The position numbers and the translations under genes were made by a program. Shown here piece by piece: positions 33,463 through 42,365 of a stretch of 64,000 nucleotides of DNA. The DNA lies in contig NZ_CP122458.1 of the NCBI RefSeq assembly GCF_032598905.1, forward strand, positions 9,325,001-9,389,000. Reading direction: 5' to 3'. Within the stretch, counting starts at the first letter, position 1. Every line of letters begins with the position of its first letter. The notes below the pieces were generated by a model. It ran no database searches, was not told the origin of the DNA, and saw only the letters and a list, made by a program, of their open reading frames with translations. This stretch comes from Streptomyces sp. 11x1 (GTDB lineage: Bacteria; Actinomycetota; Actinomycetes; Streptomycetales; Streptomycetaceae).

Positions 33463-33527
33463 ACCGTGGAGCCCCTGTGCCACAGTCCGCGCGCGATGAC
33501 TTGACGTGTACGCGTTCAAATGGGTGT

Positions 33528-33543
33528 ATGGGAGCGCTCCCAT
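33528..33543. promoter_or_regulatory. CebR-like operator upstream of the mannanase gene
   Basis: A perfect palindrome tgggagcgctccca (33529-33542), flanked by a/t that extend it to 16 bases. This is the consensus known for CebR of Streptomyces and CelR of Thermobifida, which repress cellulose-degrading genes until cellobiose is present. It lies about 90 bases before the GTG of the mannanase gene. Confidence 0.85.
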
Positions 33544-33633
33544 GAACCCATGGCCCCCCCCGCCACCCTCCACCGCCCCACCCACACACCCGCCGTCCGA
33601 CACTCTCGGCGCTCACCCCCACCTGGAGCCGCA

Positions 33634-35307
33634 GTGAGACCGACAAGCAGCACCCAGCGCAGGAATCCCCTCGGCAGCCTCCTGGCCGGGCTCGCGAGCC
33701 TGGTCGCGCTCACCCTCCTCGGCGTCCTCGCCCCGGCCGTCGCCCTGGCACAGCCGGCCCCCGGCGTCCGGGCCACCGGCCTGCACATCAGCGAGGGCCG
33801 GCTGCTGGAGGCAGGCGGCAACGACTTCGTGATGCGCGGCGTCAACCACGCCCACACCTGGTACCCGAACGAGACGCAGTCGTTGGCCGACGTCAAGGCG
33901 CTGGGCGCCAACACCGTCCGCGTCGTCCTCTCCGACGGGCACCGCTGGACGAAGAACAGCCCGGCCGACGTGGCGAACGTCGTCGCCCAGTGCAAGGCCA
34001 ACCGCCTCATCTGCGTCCTGGAGGTGCACGACACCACCGGATACGGCGAGGAGGCCGCCGCCGGCACGCTCGACCACGCTGCCGACTACTGGATCGGCCT
34101 CAAGGGCGTCCTCGCCGGCGAGGAGGACTACGTCATCGTCAACATCGGCAACGAGCCCTGGGGCAACACCAACCCCGAGGGCTGGACCGCCCCCACCAAG
34201 GCCGCCGTGCAGAAGCTGCGGGCCGCCGGCTTCCAGCACACGATCATGGTGGACGCGCCGAACTGGGGCCAGGACTGGCAGGGCGTCATGCGCGCCAACG
34301 CGCAGTCCGTGTACGACGCCGACACCACCGGCAACCTGATCTTCTCCATCCACATGTACAGCGTCTTCGACACGGCCGCCGAGATCACCGACTACCTGGG
34401 CGCCTTCGTGAACGCCGGACTGCCCCTGCTCATCGGTGAGTTCGGCGGACCCGCCGACCAGTGGGGCGACCCCGACGAGGACACCATGATGGCCGCCGCC
34501 GAGCAGCTCGACCTCGGCTATCTGGCCTGGTCCTGGAGCGGCAACACCGATCCGATCCTCGACCTGTCGATCGGCTTCGACCCGACGCGGCTCAGCGCCT
34601 GGGGCCGGCGCATCTTCAACGGCGCCAACGGCATCGCGCAGACGGCGAAGGAGGCCACGGTCTTCGGCGGCGGCACCCCCGGTGACACCCAGCCGCCGAG
34701 CACCCCCGGCACCCCGGCCGCCTCGGCGGTGACGGCGACCTCCGCCACGCTCTCCTGGACCGCCGCCACCGACAACGTCGGCGTCACCGGCTACGACATC
34801 GTCCGGGTGAGCGGCTCCACCGAGACGAAGCTCGCGGCCTCCACCACCAACTCCGTCACCCTCACCGGCCTCACCGCCGACACGGCGTACACCTTCGCCG
34901 TCTACGCCCGGGACGCCGCCGGGAACCGGTCGGCGCGCTCGGCGACCGTGAACGTCACCACGGACGAGGGCGGCAACACCCCCGCCGGGAACTGCTCCGT
35001 GACCTACCGGGCCACCAACGAGTGGCCGGGCGGCTTCCAGGGCGAGATCGTCATCCGCAACACGGGCGCCACCGCCGTCAGCGGCTGGACCCTGGCCTTC
35101 GCCTTCGCCGACGGGCAGAAGATCACCAACATGTGGGGCGGGACCGCCGCACAGAGCGGGGGTGCGGTGAGCGTGAGGCCCGCCTCCTACACCTCCACCG
35201 TCCCGGCCGCGGGATCCGTGACGGTCGGGTTCACCGGGAGCAAGGGCACGACCAACACCGCGCCGACGGCCTTCACGCTCAACGGGGCGAGCTGCGCGAT
35301 CAGTTGA
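33634..35307 (+). CDS. Secreted beta-mannanase (GH5) with Fn3 and CBM2
   Basis: A 557-residue modular enzyme that cuts internal beta-1,4-mannosyl links. The GTG at 33634 is used because GGAG precedes it and a signal peptide (SLLAGLASLVALTLLGVL, ending ALAQPA) follows directly. The GH5 barrel, about 45-350, opens with ATGLHISEGRLLEAGGNDFV as in GH5_8 mannanases; the acid/base is Glu in NIGNEPWGN and the nucleophile Glu in LIGEFGGP. A fibronectin III domain (PPSTPGTPAASAVTATSATL) and a C-terminal cellulose-binding CBM2 (CSVTYRATNEWPGGFQGEIV) follow. Upstream is a CebR-like box and a LacI remnant. Confidence 0.92.
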   Translation: MRPTSSTQRRNPLGSLLAGLASLVALTLLGVLAPAVALAQPAPGVRATGLHISEGRLLEAGGNDFVMRGVNHAHTWYPNETQSLADVKALGANTVRVVLSDGHRWTKNSPADVANVVAQCKANRLICVLEVHDTTGYGEEAAAGTLDHAADYWIGLKGVLAGEEDYVIVNIGNEPWGNTNPEGWTAPTKAAVQKLRAAGFQHTIMVDAPNWGQDWQGVMRANAQSVYDADTTGNLIFSIHMYSVFDTAAEITDYLGAFVNAGLPLLIGEFGGPADQWGDPDEDTMMAAAEQLDLGYLAWSWSGNTDPILDLSIGFDPTRLSAWGRRIFNGANGIAQTAKEATVFGGGTPGDTQPPSTPGTPAASAVTATSATLSWTAATDNVGVTGYDIVRVSGSTETKLAASTTNSVTLTGLTADTAYTFAVYARDAAGNRSARSATVNVTTDEGGNTPAGNCSVTYRATNEWPGGFQGEIVIRNTGATAVSGWTLAFAFADGQKITNMWGGTAAQSGGAVSVRPASYTSTVPAAGSVTVGFTGSKGTTNTAPTAFTLNGASCAIS

Positions 35308-35374
35308 CCTCGCCCGGGTCGGGTGACCGTGCTTGCGAGGCGCCGGTTCCTGCCAGGTGGCCGTCCCTCGCGAG

Positions 35375-35413
35375 GTGACCGGCGGGGGCCTGCTCGCGGC
35401 CCCCGCCGGTCAC
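35375..35413. terminator. Strong bidirectional terminator between two glycosidase genes
   Basis: A perfect 16-bp stem: gtgaccggcgggggcc (35375-35390) and ggcccccgccggtcac (35398-35413) around tgctcgc. It separates the convergent mannanase and GH30 genes. Confidence 0.88.
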
Positions 35414-35429
35414 GTCGGCGCCGGTCACG

Positions 35430-38400
35430 TCAGCGCCGTACGAGCGTGATCCGGTAGGTCCGGGTCCGTGAGCCGTCCTCGCTCTTCACCGTGACGACGG
35501 CGGTCGTCCGGCCGACGCGGTCCACCGTGACGGTCGCGTACGGATCGCGCGGCGTCGCGGTGACCTTCGCCCGGGCCGGGTCGTCGGCGGCCACCCGGTA
35601 GGCGGTGGTGTCGGGGTCGAAGGCCCCGATCGGCCGGCCGTCGACCTCGACGGCGGTGGCGGCGGGGTCCGAGGAGACGCCGGGGCTCTTGGCCAACACC
35701 TCGATCTCACCCATGGTGATGTAGCCGCCCTGACGCGCGGTCATGACCACGCGCACACCGGTCACCGGGCCCGCGTCGAGCGGGACGTCGATCACCGGGG
35801 TGCCCTCGGTGCCGACCGCGACGGGGTCGCCCGCGTCGGTCCACGGCCCGTTCTCCGCGGCCTGGACCTGCACCGTCAGCCTCTCCGGGAAGGAGACATT
35901 GGTCCCGTCCCGGTGGAAGTGTGCGACGACCCGGGTGAGGTCGCGGGCCTTCGGGAGGCCGAAGGTGATGGTGTCGGACGGATTCTTGGTGCCCGACCGC
36001 CAGTTGGACCAGGCCTTCTCCGCAGTGGTGCCGTTGCGCAGCCGCTCGGCGGAGTAGCCGCTCTCGGTGTAGGTGGCGCCCACGGAGACCTTCGGGTCGG
36101 TCGCGATGTTGCTCTGCGTCGCCTCGGTGACCTGGACGCGTACGGTGGCGTCGGCGGTGGTGCCGCCGACGACCTCGGCGCTGCCCGTCAAGGTCACCAC
36201 CCCCGCCTCGTCGAACGCCCCCTCGGGTACCGCGTCCCAGCGCACCGGGAGGGTGGTCCGGCCGCCGTGCCGGCCGACGCCGACGACCGTGGACGGCAGC
36301 TCCGGGACGCCGCCCGCGTACGTCTTGGCGCGGCCGGGCAGGGTCGAGGCGATCGTGTCGACGGTGACGAGGACCTTCGCGGGGTGCGTCCTGCCGAGGG
36401 CGTCGGTCGCCTCACCCGTCACCCGCACCGTCCCGGGCTTGCGCCACTTCCGGTCCGACGGCAGTTCCCACACGACGGGCAGGCTGCCGCGGGCGCCGTC
36501 CCGGTACACCGGGGACACCGTCTCCGGCAGCTTCGGCCGCAGCCCGGGGACGGTGAACGCCTCGGCCCGTTCGGTGCGCAGCACGGTCTCGTCGGTCACC
36601 GTCCAGCGCTGGTTGGCGGCGGAGGTCGGGGTGTACGTCGACACCTTGGCGCCGTCGGCCGAGGACTGCCCGGTGACGTCGACGAGGCGGCCGGTGGCGG
36701 CGTTCACGAAGGTCCAACTGCCGTCGCCCGTGGTCGACATGATCCACTGGGCGGCCGCGGGGACCTCGCCGTCGGCCGGGTCCTCCAGAACGGCCTGGTT
36801 GTCACGGACCGCGAGCTGCCCGCCGGTGCCGGCGTTGGTGAGGGCGTACCGCTCGCGGTTGTCGCGGCCGGGGGTCAACTTCTCCACCGACCACAGCTGC
36901 CGGGCGCTCGCGGCGTCGGTGGTGCGGATGACGACGCCGGTGCCGTCCTCCGACGGGGTCAGCGACTTGCCGCTCTGTGCGCCCTGGAGCCGGTACACGT
37001 GGTCGGGCTGGACGAGGGCGGCGTCCTTCGCCACCCCGCTGACGCCGTCGACGAGGAAGGTGGTGACGGACTTGGCCGGCACGTCGAGGGTGGCGGCACG
37101 GTCCTTCACCCGGACCGGTGTGCCCTCGACGAGGGCCCCGTCGGCGCTCGTCACGACGGGGGTGACGGTGGCGCGGGAGGAGACCTTGCCGAAGCGCGAG
37201 AGGTCCAGGGTCACCGAGCGCCCGGTCGTGCCGCTGTTGACGTGGACCACGGAGGCCGCGCGGCCGGACTTCCTGACGGCGGCGACGCTGGAGGGGTCGT
37301 CGACCTTCACGAAGCGGTCGCCGGGACGGATGTGGTGGGTGAAGTTGCGAATGGTGTGGAACTTGGAGTTGGCCCGGACCGGGCAGGTCTCCAGGGTGTC
37401 CGTGGCCGTGCAGTTGAACGGCACATGGATGCTGCCCCAGTTCTTGCCGGCGGCGGCCTGCGGGATCGAGTCCTCGATCGGCTGCCAGAACACCCAGGCG
37501 GAGGGCTCCAGTTCCCGCATGTCGTCGACCATGCGGGTCGCGATCCCGAGCCCCGGTTCCATGCTCGTGAAGTCGGTGCCGGTGCCCCAGGTGCCCTCGA
37601 CCTCGCTCATCCAGAGCTTCTTGTCGGCGCCCTTGGCGATGTCACGGGCGCTGGTGCGCATGCCGGTGCCGTAGGTGTGCACGTTCAGCTGGAGGACCGC
37701 CGCCCGCGCGGAGGCGTCGTACGCGTTCCAGTTCTGGGTGAAGATCGTGGGGTTGGTCTCGTCCATCGCCGAGATCTCGGCGTCGGTCGCCGCTGCCTGG
37801 AGCGCCTTGTCGAGCGCGAGGACGACCTTCTGCTGGAGCGCGGGGCCGGCGTGCGCGCCCTCCTGGCGGCCTCCGGTGGGTTGGCCGTTCGCGCCGATCT
37901 GGGTGCCCCAGTAGTTGGTGTTGGGCTCGTTCAGCGGCGCGATGGTGTCGAAGTCGATGCCGTGCCGCTTCTCCAACTCCTCGGTGACGCGCACCAGATA
38001 CGTGGCGAACTCGTCGACGCGGTCGGCCCGGATCTGGTCCGTGTTCGCGTCGAAGCCGCCGGAGACATAGCCGCTGACGGTCTGGAACCAGGGCGGCGAG
38101 TTGCTGAACGCCTCCCAGGTGTCGACCTTGTCCTTGATCTGGTCGACCCACCAGCGCTGGCCCGAGTCGGCGTCCCAGTCCCAGTGGTCGGGGTTGTTCG
38201 GGTCCCACCACTCCATGTCCTGACGGGTGGTGCCCTCGGGGGCCTTCCAGAAACCGTCCATGGTCGCGCCGGCCTTCATGTAGTCCTTGCGGACGTCCGG
38301 GGCGTTGCCGCCGCCGATGTTGTAGCGCGCGATGGTGAGACCGAGGCCGTCCTCGCCGAACAGCATGTCGACGAGCCGTCTTCGGACGGGTTCCGGGTAG

Positions 38401-38612
38401 TTCCCCGTGGCGTTGGCGAACCAGACGAGGCTGGTGCCCCAGCCCTCGAACTCCTGCTGCCGGTACGACGGGTCGATCCGCACGGTGACCGCGCTCGACG
38501 TCACCGGGGCCGACGTGTCCGCGCTCGCCGGGGGCGCGGACACGAGGCTCGCGCCGAGGACCAGGGGGGCCGTGGCTGCCAGGGCCCGGGCGATGCGATG
38601 TCGTGGGGTCAC
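35430..38612 (-). CDS. Large secreted GH30 glycosidase, beta-1,6-galactanase-like
   Basis: A 1060-residue exported enzyme. GGAAGGAG precedes the GTG at 38612 and a signal ends near PPASADTS. The GH30 barrel (about 45-500) has FEGWGTSLVWFANATGNYPE, LTIARYNIGGGNAPDV, the acid/base Glu in APLNEPNTNYWG and the nucleophile Glu in KLWMSEVEGTWG. It resembles subfamily 5 endo-beta-1,6-galactanases. Then come a ricin-type lectin region (VYRLQGAQSGKSLTP; about 555-690), Ig-like Big_4 repeats (about 710-830), a discoidin-like sugar-binding domain (about 840-985) and a terminal cadherin-like sandwich. The likely substrate is arabinogalactan side chains. A palindromic operator lies 78 bases upstream. Confidence 0.88.
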   Translation of the reverse strand: MTPRHRIARALAATAPLVLGASLVSAPPASADTSAPVTSSAVTVRIDPSYRQQEFEGWGTSLVWFANATGNYPEPVRRRLVDMLFGEDGLGLTIARYNIGGGNAPDVRKDYMKAGATMDGFWKAPEGTTRQDMEWWDPNNPDHWDWDADSGQRWWVDQIKDKVDTWEAFSNSPPWFQTVSGYVSGGFDANTDQIRADRVDEFATYLVRVTEELEKRHGIDFDTIAPLNEPNTNYWGTQIGANGQPTGGRQEGAHAGPALQQKVVLALDKALQAAATDAEISAMDETNPTIFTQNWNAYDASARAAVLQLNVHTYGTGMRTSARDIAKGADKKLWMSEVEGTWGTGTDFTSMEPGLGIATRMVDDMRELEPSAWVFWQPIEDSIPQAAAGKNWGSIHVPFNCTATDTLETCPVRANSKFHTIRNFTHHIRPGDRFVKVDDPSSVAAVRKSGRAASVVHVNSGTTGRSVTLDLSRFGKVSSRATVTPVVTSADGALVEGTPVRVKDRAATLDVPAKSVTTFLVDGVSGVAKDAALVQPDHVYRLQGAQSGKSLTPSEDGTGVVIRTTDAASARQLWSVEKLTPGRDNRERYALTNAGTGGQLAVRDNQAVLEDPADGEVPAAAQWIMSTTGDGSWTFVNAATGRLVDVTGQSSADGAKVSTYTPTSAANQRWTVTDETVLRTERAEAFTVPGLRPKLPETVSPVYRDGARGSLPVVWELPSDRKWRKPGTVRVTGEATDALGRTHPAKVLVTVDTIASTLPGRAKTYAGGVPELPSTVVGVGRHGGRTTLPVRWDAVPEGAFDEAGVVTLTGSAEVVGGTTADATVRVQVTEATQSNIATDPKVSVGATYTESGYSAERLRNGTTAEKAWSNWRSGTKNPSDTITFGLPKARDLTRVVAHFHRDGTNVSFPERLTVQVQAAENGPWTDAGDPVAVGTEGTPVIDVPLDAGPVTGVRVVMTARQGGYITMGEIEVLAKSPGVSSDPAATAVEVDGRPIGAFDPDTTAYRVAADDPARAKVTATPRDPYATVTVDRVGRTTAVVTVKSEDGSRTRTYRITLVRR

Positions 38613-38689
38613 GACACTCCTTCCACAACACAGAGGCGAACGCGATCTCGTTGGCATGCCCAAAACACGTGCTTGGCATTCAGGAAACT

Positions 38690-38701
38690 GAAAGCGCTTT
38701 C
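38690..38701. promoter_or_regulatory. LacI-type palindrome upstream of the GH30 gene
   Basis: Perfect 12-base palindrome gaaagcgctttc, 78 bases before the GH30 start. The central gcgc with AAA/TTT arms is the shape of a LacI/GalR operator but differs from the CebR-like box at 33529, so another regulator is likely. Confidence 0.6.
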
Positions 38702-39049
38702 TAGCCCTTGTGTGCACGGATTCACGCGAATTCGCCTGACCCGGAACGTCCCCAGCGGCACCTGGACCGGCACGCGGGCCGCCGCCCTGGTCCGGCAGTA
38801 CGACGGGGCGAACGCGAAGTCTCCACCGGGGTCGGCCATTTCTGGCCGTACGGGCTCAACTGCGACAACGAGTTCTCCGGCACGGCGGCCGACCGGCACG
38901 TCCGGATCGTCTCCGCGATGGTCAGCGACGGGCTCTGACTCCCGTGACGGCAGCGGCGGTTGGTGCCCGGTGACAAAGGCACGGACGGTGGCTGCGTTGT
39001 TGTGAGCACGGGGCGGTCGGGCCGCGCTCGCGGTCCTACCGTCCCCAGC
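38702..39049 (+). pseudogene. Short degraded coding remnant before the secreted hydrolase gene
   Basis: Two frames carry protein-like pieces in tandem: NVPSGTWTGTRAAALVRQYD near 38747-38806, then in another frame HFWPYGLNCDNEFSGTAADR with VRIVSAMVSDGL ending in a TGA at 38936-38938. This looks like a frameshifted gene end. I do not recognise the parent. After 38940 no gene is seen before the next start, and no Shine-Dalgarno sequence precedes that start. Confidence 0.35.
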
Positions 39050-40780
39050 ATGAACACGACTCACAGCAGAGGAAAGACCTCACGACCACTGCGCAGCGCC
39101 GCGCTGGCGGTGCTGCTGACCGTCGGGGCGGTCACCGGCGCCGCCCCGGACGCCCGGGGCGAGAGCGCGCGCACCGAGACGGCCGTCGCGTCGACGAGCC
39201 CCGTCGACGACGTGACCGAGACCCTGGTCCGGGTGCGGGCACCCCTGCCGGCGTCCTTCGGAGCGCGGCCGGCGGCGTGCGACTGGCTGTCGTACCTGCG
39301 CTACCGATCCGCCGACGGGCCCGCGGCCTCGGCGGACGCGGACCGGATCCTCGTCGCCCAGCCGGGCATCCTGGAAGGCGCCGGAGCCTTCGACAGCGTC
39401 GCCCGCAACACCGTCGCCCGCGCCGCCGCACGGGGCCGGCACATCGAGTTCTGGGCCCTGGACCGACGCTCCAACTGCCTGGAGGACCGCACCGGCGTCG
39501 CCTCCGGCGACCAGCACACGGCCGTCGACTACTACTACCGGGACAAGCGGGTCGACGGCCGCACCTTCGACGGCTACGTCGGCAACGCCGACCTGGGCTG
39601 GACGGCGAAGCTCGGGATCGAGCGGACCGTCCGCGACCAGTACGACCTGCTCACCGCCGAACTGCCCGACCAGCGGGTGCGCGAGGAGAAGGTGCTGTGC
39701 GGCGGGCACTCGCTCGGCGGAGTCATCACCGGGTACTTCGCGACCGCCGACTTCGACGGCGACCGGACCACCACGGCCGACGCCGGGCACCGCCAGTGCG
39801 CCGGCTACTTCGCGCTCGACACCACCGTCTCCACCTCGCTCGCCGACCTCAGCGGCAGCATCCCCGACGACACCAACCTGCCCGACATCGGCCTCGGCTA
39901 CGGCGCCGTGCAGGCCGGGCTCGACAGCGGAATCCTCTCCCGCACGCTGTCCGCGCCGGTGCTCCTCAACCCCGAGATGATGACCCTGCTGGCCATCGCC
40001 GGCCTCGGCGCGCTGCAGGACCTGGACGGAGAGGCCACCCTGCCCCGGTACCTGCCCCTCAACACCAACATCGAGGTCACCAACCGCTTCCTGTTCTCCG
40101 AGGACACCGCCACCTTCCTCTCCGGCTCACCGGCGGTGCGGGACTTCCGGCTCACCAACGAGGCGATCCTCGGCGCGCTGATGGACGACCACTCCGTACC
40201 GCTGGCGTTCCTCCAGAGCAGCGTGGGCTTCTTCGACGGCGGGCCGATCGCCGACAAGAACTTCCCCGTCGCCAACGGGAGTTCCGCTGAACCGGCGCTG
40301 TTCGGCAGCGAGTACAAAGCCATCCCCGACCGGCCGGGCGGCCCCCTCTACACCTGGCGCGACTACGACCGGGTCGGCGACCCCGACGACCCCGGGTACC
40401 GGTCGGCCGACGGCACCCCGTTCACCGACGCGGGCAAGGAGGTCACCGACATCCAGGAGTTGGCCCGCAGCATGGCACAGCAACCGCTGGACTTCACCGA
40501 GCAGTACTTCCCCACCAAGCTCGTCACCGACCTCCAACTCGCCACCTCGCCCCAGGTGAAGCGCCTCGTCGTCCACCCGGACGGCCTCACCGCCGACCCG
40601 ACGCTCACCGTCCTCGCGGGCGACGGCCTGCTCGCGGGCCGCGTCCCGGCCGACCTCGACCCCGTCGTCGCCGACGGCTACCAGCACCTCGACGTGCTCA
40701 CCGCGGCACCTGTCCAGAACAACGGCCGCTCCGAGCCCGTCTCCACCAGCCTGACGGAGTTCGCGAGGAACCCCGCGTAG
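39050..40780 (+). CDS. Secreted alpha/beta hydrolase
   Basis: A 576-residue exported protein. A signal peptide covers about residues 15-40 (LRSAALAVLLTVGAVTGAAP). The nucleophile elbow is CGGHSLGGVITGYF near residue 220, the GHSxGG form of lipases and esterases. RILVAQPGILEGAGAFDSVA resembles the oxyanion region. The C-terminal third includes PQVKRLVVHPDGLTADPTLT and DGYQHLDVLTAAP, where the catalytic His is expected. Substrate is unknown; the size is large for a simple esterase. The ATG at 39050 lacks a clear ribosome site. Confidence 0.75.
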   Translation: MNTTHSRGKTSRPLRSAALAVLLTVGAVTGAAPDARGESARTETAVASTSPVDDVTETLVRVRAPLPASFGARPAACDWLSYLRYRSADGPAASADADRILVAQPGILEGAGAFDSVARNTVARAAARGRHIEFWALDRRSNCLEDRTGVASGDQHTAVDYYYRDKRVDGRTFDGYVGNADLGWTAKLGIERTVRDQYDLLTAELPDQRVREEKVLCGGHSLGGVITGYFATADFDGDRTTTADAGHRQCAGYFALDTTVSTSLADLSGSIPDDTNLPDIGLGYGAVQAGLDSGILSRTLSAPVLLNPEMMTLLAIAGLGALQDLDGEATLPRYLPLNTNIEVTNRFLFSEDTATFLSGSPAVRDFRLTNEAILGALMDDHSVPLAFLQSSVGFFDGGPIADKNFPVANGSSAEPALFGSEYKAIPDRPGGPLYTWRDYDRVGDPDDPGYRSADGTPFTDAGKEVTDIQELARSMAQQPLDFTEQYFPTKLVTDLQLATSPQVKRLVVHPDGLTADPTLTVLAGDGLLAGRVPADLDPVVADGYQHLDVLTAAPVQNNGRSEPVSTSLTEFARNPA

Positions 40781-40793
40781 TCCCCCGTGTTCC

Positions 40794-40831
40794 AGCGGGC
40801 AGGATGCCGTCACGGACAGGTCCTGCCCGCT
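40794..40831 (+). terminator. Terminator after the secreted hydrolase gene
   Basis: Perfect 11-bp arms agcgggcagga (40794-40804) and tcctgcccgct (40821-40831) with a 16-base loop, starting 14 bases after the stop codon and followed by tgccgtctt. Confidence 0.8.
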
Positions 40832-40970
40832 TGCCGTCTTTGACCTCCATACCCTCGCCGTCTTCGACGTCGAGTCCGATCCGCCGTCTTCCCCGCAACA
40901 ACTCCCCTGCGCATGACCCACTACGTCATGATTCTGGGGCTACGAGCATGTTGGAAGGCAAGGGGAGACG

Positions 40971-42275
40971 ATGACCGACGACCGCAAGACGACCGTGCCC
41001 GTGTGGACGCTGGCGACCGCTGACGTCCGGGTGCCGGGGTTGACCGCGGGCGAGTCGATGACGGCCGAGCGGCTGGCTGAACTGCGCGGAGTGCTGGCCG
41101 TCCTGGCCGACGAGCCGATCGTCACTCTCGAGGTGCATCCGCTGCCCGACAAGATCGACCGCGGCCGTGGCATCCCGCTCGACGCCGCGAGCCCCTTGGC
41201 GCAGCACCTCTCGCAGTTCATCACCCAATCGGCGCGTAGCTCCCTCACGGCGGCCAGGGCGACCACTTCCGGCGAGAACCTGTACCGCATGGTGGTCCCG
41301 GCGAAGGTCGCCGCCCAGTTCGGGCGGGGCCTCGTTCGTTCGATGCCCTCCAAGGCGGCGGCCGGTGGTATCCACGGCGCACTGATGAACGCCAAGGGCA
41401 TCGCCGCCAATGCGACGTTCGTACCGGTCGGAGGAGCTGCGGCGGCCGGCACGGCCGGCGGGGCCGGTGCGACCGCCGGTGCCGTGGCCGCCGGTGGCAC
41501 GGCGCTCACCGTGGCCGCTCCGCTCGTGCTCATGGCTGTGGCGGTGGGGGTGAGCGCGCACGCCGACCAGAAGCGTCAGCAGGCCATCGGCCGCATCACG
41601 GAACTGCTGGAGCAGCTTCAGCAGGACAAGCTCGACGACGAGCACAGTGCGCTCAACGGCTGCCGTGCCGCCATCGACAAGGCCACGGCCATCCTGCTCG
41701 ACCAGGGCAGGCTCGGTGTCTCGCTGGGACTCGACTCGGCGGTGCACACCATCGACACGGCGCTGAGCAAAGCCGACCTCCGTCTGTCCCGATGGCGGAG
41801 TGCGCTCGACAGGCTGCCCGAGGGTGAGGCCGTCGAACTCGGCACGCTGACCGGGTCGTTCCCCGGCGTCGAGGACCAGGGCGGCGCGTTCCGCACCCAC
41901 CTCGAACTCGCCTCCCTGGCGATCGCGCTGATGCGGCGGGTCGTGGTCCTCCAGGCCGTCGAGCACGCCCAGGGCGAACCCGGCAATCCTTTCGAGAACT
42001 TCACCCGTGCGCTCAAGCACGATCAGCAGCGCCTCGACGAGTTGGAGTCGGGCATCGCCGGTGTCCTGGTACGCCTGTCGGCACTGGAACTGGGCCGACC
42101 GAAGAAGCGACCGGTCTTCACGACAGGTGACGTCGATCGCCTCATGAGTGCCGCCCACCGCATTCATCAGCTGGGCGACGGCGTCACGCTCAACAGCCGC
42201 ACGACGGACATGGCGATCGACATCGCCCGCGACAAGGACGGCTCGGTGCTCGTGTTCCCCGTGCTGGCCGCGTAG
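40971..42275 (+). CDS. Unrecognised 434-residue protein with a central glycine/alanine hydrophobic segment
   Basis: AAGGGGAG precedes the ATG. I do not recognise the family. An N-terminal domain (about 1-120) contains VWTLATADVRVPGLTAGESM. Residues about 145-185 are a long Gly/Ala stretch (GGTALTVAAPLVLMAVAVGV) that could form one or two membrane helices. The C-terminal 240 residues are helical and charged, with coiled-coil potential (RQQAIGRITELLEQLQQDKL). No signal peptide is present. Membrane-inserting proteins with such Gly/Ala helices occur in effector and defence systems, but nothing here proves that. It stands alone between two terminators. Confidence 0.7.
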   Translation: MTDDRKTTVPVWTLATADVRVPGLTAGESMTAERLAELRGVLAVLADEPIVTLEVHPLPDKIDRGRGIPLDAASPLAQHLSQFITQSARSSLTAARATTSGENLYRMVVPAKVAAQFGRGLVRSMPSKAAAGGIHGALMNAKGIAANATFVPVGGAAAAGTAGGAGATAGAVAAGGTALTVAAPLVLMAVAVGVSAHADQKRQQAIGRITELLEQLQQDKLDDEHSALNGCRAAIDKATAILLDQGRLGVSLGLDSAVHTIDTALSKADLRLSRWRSALDRLPEGEAVELGTLTGSFPGVEDQGGAFRTHLELASLAIALMRRVVVLQAVEHAQGEPGNPFENFTRALKHDQQRLDELESGIAGVLVRLSALELGRPKKRPVFTTGDVDRLMSAAHRIHQLGDGVTLNSRTTDMAIDIARDKDGSVLVFPVLAA

Positions 42276-42297
42276 GCGCGAGCGCGCCGCCGTGTGG

Positions 42298-42330
42298 AAG
42301 GCCCAGGAGGATTCACTCCTCTTGGGCCTT
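42298..42330. terminator. Bidirectional terminator between the 434-residue gene and the cutinase gene
   Basis: 14-base arms aaggcccaggagga (42298-42311) and tcctcttgggcctt (42317-42330), with one G-T pair, around ttcac. The A and T ends suit termination in both directions. Confidence 0.85.
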
Positions 42331-42365
42331 CGCTCCGGCTGTGACCGTCGGCTGTGGCGGGGGCC

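Noticed and set aside
33520..33633. An upstream ATG start for the mannanase
   Set aside because: It would include the CebR-like operator in coding sequence and place about 40 Pro/Arg-rich residues before the signal peptide. The GTG at 33634 has its own ribosome site.
35913..39005. A 1030-residue plus-strand open frame opposite the GH30 gene
   Set aside because: Antisense shadow. The translation shows no motif, whereas the minus strand has a signal peptide, catalytic residues and a ribosome site.
40832..40892. Three gccgtctt repeats after the hydrolase terminator, as a possible regulatory array
   Set aside because: The spacing is irregular (about 24 and 26 bases) and the intervening sequences differ. 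The words are short and probably chance in this composition.
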